A stretch of DNA of 64,000 bases from Veillonellales bacterium (GCA_039680175.1 JBDKTO010000030.1:50361-114360), one strand, 5' to 3'; counted from the stretch's first letter, positions 1-9,223 are shown. The notes: generated by a model from the letters alone, not told the origin. Program-made: numbers and translations.

Positions 1-397
1 GTCCCATGACCCGGTAACCGTCACCGGTAACGAGTTCTCCCCGGGAGCTCCTGGTAAAAGAGCCATTACGGGTATAACGGATTCCGTTCGGGGTCTGTAC
101 CGCAAAAAAGCCTTTGCCGTTAATGGCCAAATCAAGATCGTTGCCCGTGGCGCGAATCTGACCGCCGGTGTATATGGTCGCAACTTCGTCAACCTGAGAG
201 CCCGATCCCATCTCGCCAATAGGAGAACTCGCTCCGTCATTGATTCTTTCGATCAGCACACTGTTAAAATCCTTGCTGATCGACACATCTTTTTTAAAAC
301 CGGTAGTGTTGGCATTCGCCAGATTATTGGCAGTTACGTCACTGCGGACTATTTCAGTCATCATACCGGCTGCCGCTGAATAAATCCCGCGAATCAT
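1..397 (-). CDS. Flagellar hook/basal-body rod protein (FlgF/FlgG, FlhO-like), 3' part cut off by window edge
   Basis: The first 132 codons of a flagellar rod-family protein. The ATG at 397 follows GAGGTGAGCGT. The product begins MIRGIYSAAAGM and continues VTANNLANANTTGFKK, the conserved N-terminal motif of rod and hook proteins that builds the coiled-coil rod segment. NGKGFFAVQTPNG and YTRNGSF further on are typical of the FlgE/F/G core. The gene starts 40 bp after mbl on the same strand, as flhO does in the B. subtilis order spoIIID-mbl-flhO-flhP. It would form part of the exported axial rod of the flagellum. FlgF versus FlgG cannot be decided from the fragment. Confidence 0.9.
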   Translation of the reverse strand, partial: MIRGIYSAAAGMMTEIVRSDVTANNLANANTTGFKKDVSISKDFNSVLIERINDGASSPIGEMGSGSQVDEVATIYTGGQIRATGNDLDLAINGKGFFAVQTPNGIRYTRNGSFTRSSRGELVTGDGYRVMG

Positions 398-437
398 ATA
401 CGCTCACCTCGCTTTTCGGTTTTTAGTCTAAACAACA

Positions 438-1466
438 TTACGCAATGCTGCCTTTTTTGAGGGTAGTAATACCATCTTCCAGTGCTTCCATGGATTCTAA
501 TGCTTTACCGGTACCCAAAGCCACGCAAGACAGCGGATCTTCCGCCAGATATGTCGGAATGCCGGTTTCCGCCTGAATCAGCTTGTCCAGCCCGGTAAGC
601 AGCGAACCGCCACCGGTCATAACAATTCCTCTGTCCATGATATCGGCAGATAATTCGGGGGGAGTGCTTTCCAGAACGGATTTTACACAATGAACAATCA
701 TTGCTACCGAATCGGCCAAGGCTTCTCTTGTTTCTTCGGAAGTAATCCGCATGGTTTTCGGTAAGCCGGACAATAAATCCCGCCCCCGGATTTCGAGAGA
801 TTCTTCCCGGCCTTTTTCGTAGGCGGTACCGACATTGACTTTAATTTCTTCTGCAGTCCGTTCGCCAATCATAATATTAAACTCCCGCTTGACATACCGC
901 ACTAAAGCTTCATCAAATTTATCGCCGCCAATCCGAAGAGACTCGCTGATTACAATCCCCCCCAGACTGAGAACCGCCACATCGGTCGTCCCGCCACCAA
1001 TGTCAACCACCATAGCGCCGCAGGGTTCGGAAATTTCCAGCCCAGCTCCCAGAGCCGCCGCCAGCGGTTCTTCAATCAAGTAGGTTTTTCTGGCCCCGGC
1101 CTGCATGGCAGCCTCAAGCACAGCCCGTTTTTCTACCGTAGTAACACCCGAAGGGATGCAAACCATAATTCGTGGCTTGAAGAACATGTTTTTCCCGGCT
1201 ACCTTTTGGATAAAATGGCGGAGCATGCTTTCCGTCGTATCGTAATCAGCAATCACACCCTCCCGCAAAGGACGAATGGCAATAATATTGCCGGGAGTAC
1301 GCCCCAGCATACGGCGAGCCTCTTCGCCAATCGCCAGGATGCGATTGGTATCCCGGTCAATTGCCACTACCGACGGCTCCCGCAAAACAATTCCCCTTCC
1401 CTTTATGTATACCAGTACATTCGCAGTACCTAAATCCACCCCAATATCCATTGATATCCCAAACAT
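438..1466 (-). CDS. mbl: Rod-shape-determining actin homologue MreB/Mbl
   Basis: A 342-residue bacterial actin that forms membrane-bound filaments and directs the lateral cell-wall synthesis machinery. Actin-fold ATP motifs are visible: [11 protein letters not shown] (phosphate 1), [13 protein letters not shown] (phosphate 2) and [11 protein letters not shown] (adenosine). The reading frame is open to 1526, but the ATG at 1466 has AAAGGGGA just upstream and gives the usual MreB N terminus [14 protein letters not shown], so that start is chosen. It lies between spoIIID and a flagellar rod gene, which points to Mbl rather than the MreBCD-operon MreB; the sequence alone does not separate the paralogues. 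Confidence 0.93.
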   Translation of the reverse strand: MFGISMDIGVDLGTANVLVYIKGRGIVLREPSVVAIDRDTNRILAIGEEARRMLGRTPGNIIAIRPLREGVIADYDTTESMLRHFIQKVAGKNMFFKPRIMVCIPSGVTTVEKRAVLEAAMQAGARKTYLIEEPLAAALGAGLEISEPCGAMVVDIGGGTTDVAVLSLGGIVISESLRIGGDKFDEALVRYVKREFNIMIGERTAEEIKVNVGTAYEKGREESLEIRGRDLLSGLPKTMRITSEETREALADSVAMIVHCVKSVLESTPPELSADIMDRGIVMTGGGSLLTGLDKLIQAETGIPTYLAEDPLSCVALGTGKALESMEALEDGITTLKKGSIA

Positions 1467-1606
1467 GTAGAATCCCCTTTCAATTATAACCGAACGCCTG
1501 TCCCTGATTGGCCGGAAAAGAAGCAATCAGCCGCCAGAATTCAAACAAGCAGTTACAAAAATCCGTATATGTTTGAATATTTTTCTACATTTATCGCCGA
1601 AACCCT

Positions 1607-1873
1607 TTATTTTTTGCTATTTTCTTTTGATAATTTATACTTTCGCCGAGTTGCCTCACCCCCGCGGATATGGCGCTCCGCTTTATTTTCTTCCAGTATC
1701 AATCTGACCTTTCCGGCCAGCCGCTTATTGATCACTGGCAGGCGCTCAATCATATCCTTGTGTACCGTACTTTTGCTGACACCAAAGACGACCGCTGTTT
1801 GCCGCACCGTATGTTTACTTTCCAGGATATGACTGCAGATGTCCAATACCCGTTTGCGGATATAGTCTTTCAT
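1607..1873 (-). CDS. spoIIID: Sporulation transcriptional regulator SpoIIID
   Basis: An 88-residue DNA-binding protein with a helix-turn-helix at about residues 23-45 (TAVVFGVSKSTVHKDM), very close to SpoIIID of Bacillus. SpoIIID acts in the mother cell and adjusts sigma-E and sigma-K regulons. The ATG at 1873 is preceded by GAGGGGGAAGC, a strong ribosome-binding site, and gives the family's usual length and MKDYIRKRVLDI start; the upstream in-frame codons are the ribosome-binding site read in frame. It is immediately upstream of mbl on the same strand, a conserved pairing in spore formers. It is direct evidence that the organism sporulates. Confidence 0.95.
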   Translation of the reverse strand: MKDYIRKRVLDICSHILESKHTVRQTAVVFGVSKSTVHKDMIERLPVINKRLAGKVRLILEENKAERHIRGGEATRRKYKLSKENSKK

Positions 1874-1920
1874 ATTTTTTGCTTCCCCCTCACCCTCCAT
1901 TTGCTAACATGTATATGCGG

Positions 1921-1957
1921 ACAAAAACAAAAAATGCGTGAGTTTTCTCACGCATTT
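1921..1957 (-). terminator. Rho-independent terminator after the SpoIIQ-like gene
   Basis: On the minus strand AAATGCGTGAG-AAAA-CTCACGCATTT forms a perfect 11-bp stem with a 4-nt loop, followed by a T-rich tail (TTTGTTTTTGT). It is 41 bp past the stop of the M23 peptidase gene and before spoIIID, so it separates the two transcription units. Confidence 0.85.
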
Positions 1958-1998
1958 GGACAAGAGGGCTCTGGGTTCTTCTATCCGTTTTGTCGGCC

Positions 1999-2676
1999 TC
2001 AATTATTTGTCAGTTCTCTTGGATCGATCCAGTTGTCCCCCTTTTTCACCGCTAAATGGAGATGAAGATAAGGCTCCGCGTCGCACAAACCGGCAGTGCC
2101 GATCCGGCTGCCGGCAGTCACCCGACTGCCTTTAGCAACCGCAGCGGCTGCCAGGGAGCCATAATACACCGTATATTTCTCACCCGCCACGACCACTGTC
2201 AAACCGCTGCCGTTGTCGGTATAAATATCGGTTACTCTGCCGCTGAACATGGCCTGAACCGGCTGCTCCTCTTTTGCCTGAATATCAATGCCGGTATGGT
2301 ATCGCCAGTCCAAAAAAACCGGATGCAGCTGCCAGCCCATCTCCCGCTGTATTTTCCCCTGAAGCGGCCAGCAAGCCGTTTCTGCTGCAGCCACCGGCGC
2401 CACGGCGGCTGCAGGCTTAGCTGGCTCGACCACCGCCTCCCCGGTCCCGACTGAGGGAGAAAGCCGCTCCCCGGTCCCATCTGTGATTTCAGCCGCCGGG
2501 ACCGGGAGCCTCTCCGCTCCGCTTTCCAGACTTGATGCCACTGTAAACAGCAATCCGCCGGTCAGGAGCAGCAGCCCTGCCGCAGCATAAACCGGCTTAG
2601 GCCGTATCCACCCCGGATAAAAGATTAGCTTGCATTGATCCCACAGCGCTACCATCCAACCCGTTTTCCCGAACAT
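1999..2676 (-). CDS. spoIIQ: M23/LytM-domain sporulation protein, SpoIIQ-like
   Basis: A 225-residue protein with one transmembrane segment (about residues 28-48), an Ala/Pro/Glu-rich linker and a C-terminal LytM (peptidase M23) domain. In spore formers SpoIIQ is made in the forespore and bridges to SpoIIIAH in the mother cell, and it works with SpoIID in engulfment. The zinc-binding signature looks complete: HTGID at about 127-131 (HxxxD) and HLH at about 205-207. This resembles clostridial SpoIIQ rather than the degenerate B. subtilis protein, so endopeptidase activity is possible. It is downstream of spoIID, as in Bacillus. An unrelated M23 hydrolase remains possible, but context favours SpoIIQ. 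Confidence 0.82.
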   Translation of the reverse strand: MFGKTGWMVALWDQCKLIFYPGWIRPKPVYAAAGLLLLTGGLLFTVASSLESGAERLPVPAAEITDGTGERLSPSVGTGEAVVEPAKPAAAVAPVAAAETACWPLQGKIQREMGWQLHPVFLDWRYHTGIDIQAKEEQPVQAMFSGRVTDIYTDNGSGLTVVVAGEKYTVYYGSLAAAAVAKGSRVTAGSRIGTAGLCDAEPYLHLHLAVKKGDNWIDPRELTNN

Positions 2677-2750
2677 ACGATCACCTCACAATCAGTATGC
2701 CCGGGAGAGAAGAATTTCAAACGGGGATATGGACGGTTGGCGTATAGAGA

Positions 2751-2790
2751 ACTTGGCACTTGGTACTTGGTACTTGGTACTTGGTACTGG
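2751..2790. repeat. 7-bp tandem repeat tract (ACTTGGT)
   Basis: Five full copies of a heptamer (ACTTGGC, then ACTTGGT four times) plus a partial copy, lying 4 bp before an REP-like element. It is one of five heptamer tracts in this window, each with its own unit sequence. No reading frame is associated with it. Confidence 0.9.
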
Positions 2791-2794
2791 AATT

Positions 2795-2882
2795 GTCATT
2801 GCGAGCGAGCAGCGAAGCAATCTCGGTTCCGTTTTGCCTCTACCCATCCTTGAGATCGCCACGGCTGACGCCTCGCGATGAC
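2795..2882. repeat. REP-like dispersed element, copy 1
   Basis: It begins GTCATTGCGAGCGAGCAGCG and GAAGCAATCTC, and ends GAGATCGCCACGG...CCTCGCGATGAC, so its ends form an imperfect inverted repeat (TCATTGCGAG/CTCGCGATGA). The same sequence type recurs at 12603, 25141 and 50750. It sits between spoIID and spoIIQ and holds no gene. Confidence 0.85.
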
Positions 2883-2922
2883 ACCGGCCAACAAGGGAAA
2901 ATCTGGCGGTTGCTCATAGCCC

Positions 2923-3915
2923 TTACGACCCGAATATGTTCGTCAAGGCTACGCCGGTGTAATAATAGGTAACAATCTGACGATAATCCCTGCCTTCTTT
3001 CGCCATGCCGTTGGCTCCATATTGGCACAGGCCGACGCCGTGACCGTAGCCGATGGTTTTAAAAATCATTTTGTCGCCACTTTGTTCCACAGTGAAATTA
3101 GCGGAACGCAGCTCCAGCTTTTCCCGCGCGGCAATTCCCGACAGCACCTTGCTGCCAATACGAATCTTATCCACCCGGCCGGAATCCGTCAGATCTATAA
3201 TATGAGCCACTGCTCCGCTACCGTTTTTGGCGGCGGACATAACTCCGGCATCAGGACCCAGCCGCTGTTCAATTTCCGCCAGAGGTATTTCTTTGGTGTC
3301 ATTATAGCGAGGTGATGTTTGATCCCAGGTGCAGGCTACACTTTGCAAATAGGGATACTCAAATCCCCACACTTCTTTGGCGCTGGCAGTACGTCCACCG
3401 CTGGTAGAATGGAATACTGCGTTGATCGGCTCGCCGGCATAGGTAATAATTTGGCCCCTAGTCTGGTCTACAGCCTGTGAAATTCGCGCCCAGTAGCGTC
3501 CATAATTATCCCCCCACCGCTCCCTGAGCCTGGCTTCGCCAAGCCAAGCCTGGCTTTGCTTAAAATCCGCGCTGACATCGGCTCCCGGATGTTCCGGCAC
3601 ACCTGAGCCGCCAAAAGATGCCATACTTTTTACCGCTACTGTCCGTGCCGCGACCGCCTGGGCCTTTAGTGCCTCAAGCTCGAACTCGGCCGGCATTTCC
3701 GCAGCTACTACCCCTTTGATATAATCCTCCAGGTTCATCTCGACAATTTTATTCGTTTCAGGCAGATAAACCCGAATCGAGATATCTTCACTTGTGAACA
3801 CCTTATTCCCCCTGTTCGGTGCCGGACCGGTAAAATCCAGGCGCACCAGCAGGGCAGGAATGATGATGACCAGAACAATCACCAGCAGCGCTGTAAACGC
3901 CAGCAGTTTTTTCAC
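2923..3915 (-). CDS. spoIID: Stage II sporulation protein D (lytic transglycosylase)
   Basis: A 330-residue membrane-anchored protein with an N-terminal transmembrane segment (residues 4-24) and a SpoIID/LytB domain. SpoIID cleaves denuded glycan strands during forespore engulfment, together with SpoIIP and SpoIIM. Family features are the VYLPETNKIVEMNLEDYI start of the domain, KAQAVAARTVAV, FHSTSGGRTASAKEVWG and the C-terminal GYGHGVGLCQYGANGMA. GAGGAGGGACAGT precedes the ATG. In B. subtilis spoIID is directly downstream of murAA. Here about 8.8 kb of transporter and regulatory genes lie between the two. Confidence 0.95.
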   Translation of the reverse strand: MKKLLAFTALLVIVLVIIIPALLVRLDFTGPAPNRGNKVFTSEDISIRVYLPETNKIVEMNLEDYIKGVVAAEMPAEFELEALKAQAVAARTVAVKSMASFGGSGVPEHPGADVSADFKQSQAWLGEARLRERWGDNYGRYWARISQAVDQTRGQIITYAGEPINAVFHSTSGGRTASAKEVWGFEYPYLQSVACTWDQTSPRYNDTKEIPLAEIEQRLGPDAGVMSAAKNGSGAVAHIIDLTDSGRVDKIRIGSKVLSGIAAREKLELRSANFTVEQSGDKMIFKTIGYGHGVGLCQYGANGMAKEGRDYRQIVTYYYTGVALTNIFGS

Positions 3916-4053
3916 ACTGTCCCTCCTCTCCGATCCGATACTCCGCGATATTTTCCTTGTCCATACGAAAAAAATTGCAGCCCGCTGTCTATTCTGCTAC
4001 TAATAATTATGCGTTATATAGGCAGAGTATGCAAGGAAGGGAGCACTTGGAAT

Positions 4054-4147
4054 TTGGCTATTGGCTGTTGGCTGTTGGCTATTGGCTGTTGGCTATTGGC
4101 TGTTGGCTCATAGCTCATAGCTCATAGCTCATTGCTCATTGCTCATT
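4054..4147. repeat. 7-bp tandem repeats (TTGGCTA/TTGGCTG, then GCTCATA/GCTCATT)
   Basis: About 13 consecutive heptamers that change from TTGGCTA/G units to GCTCATA and then GCTCATT units without losing the 7-bp phase. It fills most of the 329-bp gap between spoIID and the ABC-transporter operon. The rest of the gap holds the upstream region of spoIID and a possible terminator at 4213-4244; no gene is seen. The tract marks one boundary of the block inserted between spoIID and murA. Confidence 0.9.
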
Positions 4148-4212
4148 GCCGGCTAGTCGGACATTCCTGCTTCTTTCCGCAATAATACACACTGATCCCA
4201 TCATCACCATAA

Positions 4213-4244
4213 AATAAAGCGCAACGGCAGCCAATAGCTTTATT
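4213..4244 (-). terminator. Possible terminator of the ABC-transporter operon
   Basis: AATAAAGC and GCTTTATT form an 8-bp stem around a 16-nt loop, with TTATGG following on the minus strand. The stem overlaps the region just past the stop of the second ATPase gene. The U-tract is weak, so this is tentative. Confidence 0.4.
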
Positions 4245-5315
4245 CTATTGCTCGCCGCCGTACCAGAAGGGGCGCAGGAAACGCAGGCAGCATGATTCGC
4301 CCAACTCGGGGCCGGGGGCGCGACGTCCCTTCTGAACGCGTACCTCCTGTTCGCCGATTTTCACCTGATAGTCAATAATTTCGCCCAGAAATGCTTTACG
4401 GCTGACAACGCCGCGCACTCCGTCCTCGTCGTCCCCACTCACAAAATCGATCTCAGACGGACGGCTTGCCAAGGAAAGCATGCCCCTGTCGTGCATCGCT
4501 GCCGGCGGGAGCAAATTCAACGGCAGCGATGCATTGTCACCGCGCACAAACGTTTTGCCGTCCTCCCGAACAATATCGAGAAAGTTGGACAGGCCAATAA
4601 AACTGAAGACGAATTTATTGGCCGGCTTGTTGTAGATATTAAGCGGCGTATCTATCTGCTGCATGATACCTGCTTTCATCACCAGTATCCGGTCTGAAAG
4701 GGCCATGGCCTCGGACTGGTCATGAGTCACATAGATGATGGAAAAGCCGTACTTTCGCTGTAAGTCCTTAATCTCAAAACGCATCTCCTCGCGCAGATGA
4801 GGGTCTAAGCTTGAGAGCGGCTCATCCAAGAGCATGACATCAGGATTCATGGACAGCGCCCGGGCAAGCGCTACCCGCTGTTTGCCGCCGCCTGAAAGGT
4901 CTGCCGGGCTGTCCGCTGCGACCTTTAGCAGGTTTGTGGCGCGCAGAGCGTCGTTCGTGCGCCGCTCAATCTCAGCGGCAGGTAATTTGCGGATGCGCAG
5001 CGGAAAAGCGACATTCTCAAAAACCGACAAATGGGGCCAGACGGCAAAAGCCTGAAAAACCATGCCGAAATTACGTTTTTCCGGCGGCAGATAATAATTA
5101 CGCTTAGGGGAAGAAATAAGATGATCCCCGACGTAAATTTCCCCGTCGCTCAAGTCCTCAAACCCAGCCACCATGCGGAGTGTCGTGGTCTTACCGCAGC
5201 CGGACGGACCCAGCATGGAAAAGCATTCCCCCTTGCCAATCTCCAGGTTCAGGGAATTAACGGCGGTAACGTCGCCGAATTTTTTGGTAACATTCACTAA
5301 GCGCACATATGACAT
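4245..5315 (-). CDS. ABC transporter ATP-binding protein (FbpC/PotA-like), second ATPase of the cluster
   Basis: A 356-residue ABC ATPase with a C-terminal TOBE-like regulatory region, the architecture of Fe(III), spermidine/putrescine and phosphonate importers. Walker A is GPSGCGKTT, Walker B is VMLLDEPLSSLD and the switch His is in VTHDQ. The signature loop reads LSGGGKQRVALARA; a Gly and a Lys replace the usual Gln residues after LSGG, a deviation not shared by the other ATPase of this cluster. It is the last gene of a four-gene operon, 6 bp after the permease. Whether it pairs with the other ATPase as a heterodimer or is an alternative subunit is unknown. Confidence 0.88.
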   Translation of the reverse strand: MSYVRLVNVTKKFGDVTAVNSLNLEIGKGECFSMLGPSGCGKTTTLRMVAGFEDLSDGEIYVGDHLISSPKRNYYLPPEKRNFGMVFQAFAVWPHLSVFENVAFPLRIRKLPAAEIERRTNDALRATNLLKVAADSPADLSGGGKQRVALARALSMNPDVMLLDEPLSSLDPHLREEMRFEIKDLQRKYGFSIIYVTHDQSEAMALSDRILVMKAGIMQQIDTPLNIYNKPANKFVFSFIGLSNFLDIVREDGKTFVRGDNASLPLNLLPPAAMHDRGMLSLASRPSEIDFVSGDDEDGVRGVVSRKAFLGEIIDYQVKIGEQEVRVQKGRRAPGPELGESCCLRFLRPFWYGGEQ

Positions 5316-5321
5316 GATCTT

Positions 5322-7013
5322 TTACACACCTGCCTTTTTGGTGAAATGGTTAATCAGTGTCTGACCGGTAATAATGATCAGCAGCGCAATACCGGCTAAG
5401 GCCGCCGAGATTACTGTTTCCCCGTCCTCGTTCAGGGTATATATCGCAACGCCGATGGTCCGGGTAGCCGGTGAGTAAAGCATGATAGAAACGGTTAGTT
5501 CTCTCAGGGATGGAAGAAAAATCAGAAAGAAGGCCGCCAGCATGCCGGGACGCACAAGGGGCAGCACGATATCCTTAAGGGACTGCCACATGCTAGCACC
5601 GCAGGAGCGGGCTGCCTCTATCAAGGAGTCATGCACCTGCTCCAGGGCCGCCGAGTTGGCTTTGAGCGAAAAAGCCATGTAGCGGGCAATATAGGCGATT
5701 AATATGATCCAAACCGTGTTATAGAGGTTGATGCCAAACTGGCCGCTCCAGGCAAGGATCACACCAAGGGCGATTACCGAACCGGGAACCGAGAAGGGAA
5801 GCATCCCCAAGAACTCTAAGATGCGTTTGCCCCGCACCTTCATCTTAACAATGACATAGGAAATCATAACCCCGGCGAACATGGTAATGACAGCCGCGCT
5901 CAACCCCAGAGTAACGCTGTTGCAGATTGCATCCCTGGTCACATTATAGTCAAAGAGGATGTATTTATAGTTGCTAAGTGAAAGATTCTCCCAAGTGAAA
6001 GGCAGTCCATAGGTCGTCAGCCCTCCTACCAGGAAAATAACCACCGTAGGCAGGACAATCGTAAAACCAATGTACCCCAGGCAGAGGATAAGAAGCGGTA
6101 CGCGCAGAGCGCGCAGTTTCAGTTCCATCGGCCGGAAGCTTTTACCGCCGATAATCTGATAATGCCCCTTGCCCAGTACTTTCCCCTGCAGCCAGATGAT
6201 GAAAGCCGCAGATATAATCAGTACCGTGGCAAGCACTGTACCGGTCCGTATCGAGTCAAAGCTCCCCCCGCTCTGGTGTATGCGCTCGTAAATAAGTGTC
6301 GGTATATTGTATATCCCATTTTCTATGCCAAGCACAGCGACAGTGCCAAAGTGAGCCATTGAGTAGAGCATTATCAGCAGCGAGCCTGAAAGAATACTTG
6401 GCAGCACTAAAGGAATTGTAATTTTTCTTGTGATGGTGAAAAGCCCCGCCCCCGATATGCGAGCCGACTCCTCCAGGGTCGGGTCCATGCGCTCAAGCGC
6501 GCCGCACACCTGGATGAAAACAAAGGGAAACAGATACATTACCTCTACACCGCTAATACCAAGATAGCTGTAAATATTAAAAATCGGACCGTCAAAGCCA
6601 AAATTATTCATAAAAAATTTGTTAATGAACCCGGCATTGGGGGAAAGCAGCATCTTCCAGGCGAGCGCACCGATAAATGACGGGAGCATGAACGGTACTA
6701 AGAACATGGCCTTCATAAAACCTTTGTAGGGAAGATCAGTACGCGTTACCAGCCAAGCAAAAAAAGTGCCGACGATCGTACTGCCAATCGTAGTGCCGGT
6801 AGCAATAATAAGCGAATTTATCAGGGCCTGATACGTCTGCGGTTCTGAAATAGTCTTGTAGACATCCTTGAGGTTGAACTCACCGTTCACCCAGAAGGCA
6901 TTGAACAAAATCAAAAGAACCGGAACAGCCACCACAATAACCAAAATGGCAATGGAGAGAAACAGTATAACCTGCGCCACGCCAAAATTGCTCTTTTGCG
7001 TGATTGATTTCAT
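5322..7013 (-). CDS. ABC transporter permease, two fused permease domains (FbpB-like)
   Basis: A 563-residue inner-membrane protein with two BPD_transp_1 domains of about six transmembrane helices each. Each half carries an EAA loop that contacts the ATPase: EESARISGAGLF (first half) and IEAARSCGASMW (second half). This fused arrangement is typical of FbpB/AfuB importers for Fe(III) and of related 2-aminoethylphosphonate or sugar-phosphate importers. The start overlaps the end of the upstream ATPase gene by 4 bp (ATGA), indicating translational coupling. The substrate cannot be read from the permease. Confidence 0.9.
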   Translation of the reverse strand: MKSITQKSNFGVAQVILFLSIAILVIVVAVPVLLILFNAFWVNGEFNLKDVYKTISEPQTYQALINSLIIATGTTIGSTIVGTFFAWLVTRTDLPYKGFMKAMFLVPFMLPSFIGALAWKMLLSPNAGFINKFFMNNFGFDGPIFNIYSYLGISGVEVMYLFPFVFIQVCGALERMDPTLEESARISGAGLFTITRKITIPLVLPSILSGSLLIMLYSMAHFGTVAVLGIENGIYNIPTLIYERIHQSGGSFDSIRTGTVLATVLIISAAFIIWLQGKVLGKGHYQIIGGKSFRPMELKLRALRVPLLILCLGYIGFTIVLPTVVIFLVGGLTTYGLPFTWENLSLSNYKYILFDYNVTRDAICNSVTLGLSAAVITMFAGVMISYVIVKMKVRGKRILEFLGMLPFSVPGSVIALGVILAWSGQFGINLYNTVWIILIAYIARYMAFSLKANSAALEQVHDSLIEAARSCGASMWQSLKDIVLPLVRPGMLAAFFLIFLPSLRELTVSIMLYSPATRTIGVAIYTLNEDGETVISAALAGIALLIIITGQTLINHFTKKAGV

Positions 7014-8098
7014 TGCTTCACCTCCTTCAGGCTCTCAGCGTTGAACCACAGGAGGCTCCGGAAGCTGATGACGCAAGTCTCCCCTTCTTTGAACATAAGC
7101 CCCTTGGAAATGGCCGCGTGTGTCTCTATGCTTGTGCGTAAATGGGCGCCGTCCACCTCAATGAGATAATCCATCGTCGAGCCAAGGAAGTTGGCACGCT
7201 TGACCACGCCTCTGAGGCCGGTTCCCTGCCGGGTAATTTCCACGTCGGAGGGGCGAAAGCCCGCGACCCATTCAGGCGCGTCGCCCTTGGGCAGCTCCCA
7301 GGGAATGAGCTGTTCACCGTCGCCCACCAGATAGGATTCCCCGTCCCGCCGCACAGGGACAAAGTTCGCTATGCCCATGAAGTTGAAGATAAAAGGATCC
7401 GCCGGTCGTTCAAAAATCTCCCAAGGGTTGCTTGTCTGCCGTATCCTGCCCGTCTCGTCCATGATAGCAATGCGGTCTGAGATAGCAAGCGCTATCTCCT
7501 GATCATGCGTAACATAGAGAACTGTTATATTCAGCTTGCGCTGCAGCTCTTTTATTTCAAACCGCATTTCTTCGCGCAGATTGGCGTCAAGATTGCTCAG
7601 CGGCTCATCCAACAGCATCACGGACGGTCTGGCGACAAGCGCACGGGCCAGGGCCACACGCTGCTGCTGACCGCCGGAAAGCTCCGAGGGCAGACGGTGC
7701 TCGAGGCCGCCCATCCCAACCATCTCGATTGTTTCCATTACCCGATCCCGCAGCTCGTTTTTCGACCGTTTGGCAATTTTTAAAGGATAACCGACATTGT
7801 CAAATACAGTCATATGCGGCCAGACTGCGTAATCCTGAAAGACGATGCCAAGCCCTCTGCGGTCGGGAGGAATATTTATACCCCCCGCCGTGTCTGTAAC
7901 GACAATATTATCAATGGATATTCTGCCGGCATCCGGAATCTCAAAACCCGCAATAAGCCGCAGCAGCACGGTTTTACCGCAACCCGACGGCCCCAGCAGG
8001 GTAAAACATTCACCCTGCTCAATGGCAAGTGTAAGATCGTTGTGTACCTGATGCTTGTCGTAACTCTTCGCTACACCTTCTACCCGGATTATTTCCAT
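7010..8098 (-). CDS. ABC transporter ATP-binding protein (FbpC-like), first ATPase of the cluster
   Basis: A 362-residue ABC ATPase with a C-terminal TOBE-like region. Walker A is GPSGCGKTVLLRL, the signature is LSGGQQQRVALARA, Walker B is VMLLDEPLSNLD and the H-loop is YVTHDQ; all are canonical. It lies between the lipoprotein and permease genes and overlaps the permease start by 4 bp. It energises import through the fused permease. It is clearly paralogous to the ATPase at 4245-5315, and their presence in one operon is unusual for this transporter class, which normally uses a homodimer. Confidence 0.9.
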   Translation of the reverse strand: MEIIRVEGVAKSYDKHQVHNDLTLAIEQGECFTLLGPSGCGKTVLLRLIAGFEIPDAGRISIDNIVVTDTAGGINIPPDRRGLGIVFQDYAVWPHMTVFDNVGYPLKIAKRSKNELRDRVMETIEMVGMGGLEHRLPSELSGGQQQRVALARALVARPSVMLLDEPLSNLDANLREEMRFEIKELQRKLNITVLYVTHDQEIALAISDRIAIMDETGRIRQTSNPWEIFERPADPFIFNFMGIANFVPVRRDGESYLVGDGEQLIPWELPKGDAPEWVAGFRPSDVEITRQGTGLRGVVKRANFLGSTMDYLIEVDGAHLRTSIETHAAISKGLMFKEGETCVISFRSLLWFNAESLKEVKQ

Positions 8099-8191
8099 AC
8101 TCTACCCTCCAAAATTTCAAACATTTCAATAAATAAAACAGCGGAACGGAACGATCCGCCCCGCTGAAGTAAGCAGGAAGTTTTGTTACAA

Positions 8192-9223
8192 TTATTTTTT
8201 CACCTGCAGTATTTCAGTAAACTTCTTTATCGTTGCTTCCTTGGTGGTCAGAGCCTCGTTATAGTCTATCTTGATGGCGCGCTTCAACGCTTCAGCCGCC
8301 TCCGGCAGATTGAATTTTTCCGGGCTCTTCACGTCCGGGCGTACGGAAATCGTACCCTCAGCGGCAATAAGCGCCTGAGCTTCCGGACCGAGAAGATAGT
8401 CGACAAATTTCTTCGCTGCGTCAAGCTTGGCAGTCCCTTTGAATATAGCCACCGGACTGGGCACAACCAAAAGTTCCGGCGGATAGTACAGGGCAATATG
8501 CGCGCCCTTTTTAATCTTGCTGTTTGTTATGTAATCAACGGCAAGACTGGCAGCAAGTTCACCCGAGGCGGTGTCGTCAACAACCTGACCCGACCCCTTG
8601 CCTATTCTGGCCTGATTCGCGTGCAGTTTCTCAAAAAACTCCCAGCCGAACTGCTTTTCCAGCAAAGCGACACTCATGTAGGATGTTCCGGAAAGAGCGG
8701 GATCCGCTATGGCGAAGGCCCCTTTATATTCCGGTTTTAACAGATCGGACCACTGAGTAGGCGGGGTCTTAATTTTGTCTGTGTTGATGGCTATGCCCAG
8801 TGTTCCCAGCCGAGCCGCGGTAAAAGATCCATCATAATCTTCAAAAGGATTGACGATCTCACCTAAGAGCGGCGACTTGTATTGTTCCAGGATTCCCTCT
8901 TTCTTCATACTGTAGAAATCGGGAACCTCACTTGTCCAGATAACGTCTGCCAGAATATGGCCGCTCTGCCGCTCTGCCGCGATTTTGGCCATGAGCTTGC
9001 CGGCGCCGGCGGACTGATAATCTACCTCAATGCCGGGATTTTTCTGCTTGAAACCTTCAACTATCCCTTTGATGAGAGATTCCTTCATGGACGTGTAGAT
9101 GATAAGTTTATTTCCGTCTGCGGCACCGGGAGCTTGCGCTTTTTTATCGTTGCCGCCGCAACCGGCAAGCAGGATACTGCACAACATGATGAACGCTAAC
9201 AAAAGAATACTTTTTTTTCTCAT
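8192..9223 (-). CDS. Lipoprotein extracellular solute-binding protein (FbpA/AfuA-type)
   Basis: A 343-residue binding protein with a lipoprotein signal (LLAFIMLCSILLAGCGG, lipobox LAGC). The frame is open to 9337, but the ATG at 9223 follows AGGAGG and starts exactly at the signal peptide. The body (YTSMKESLIKGIVEGF, GAGKLMAKIAAERQSG, DVIWTSE) places it in family 1 solute-binding proteins related to iron- and phosphonate-binding proteins. A YYPPE segment near the C-terminal third is not in the context of the paired iron-binding tyrosines of FbpA, so an iron substrate is not assured. It is the first gene of the operon and sits just downstream of a two-component system. Confidence 0.87.
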   Translation of the reverse strand: MRKKSILLLAFIMLCSILLAGCGGNDKKAQAPGAADGNKLIIYTSMKESLIKGIVEGFKQKNPGIEVDYQSAGAGKLMAKIAAERQSGHILADVIWTSEVPDFYSMKKEGILEQYKSPLLGEIVNPFEDYDGSFTAARLGTLGIAINTDKIKTPPTQWSDLLKPEYKGAFAIADPALSGTSYMSVALLEKQFGWEFFEKLHANQARIGKGSGQVVDDTASGELAASLAVDYITNSKIKKGAHIALYYPPELLVVPSPVAIFKGTAKLDAAKKFVDYLLGPEAQALIAAEGTISVRPDVKSPEKFNLPEAAEALKRAIKIDYNEALTTKEATIKKFTEILQVKK

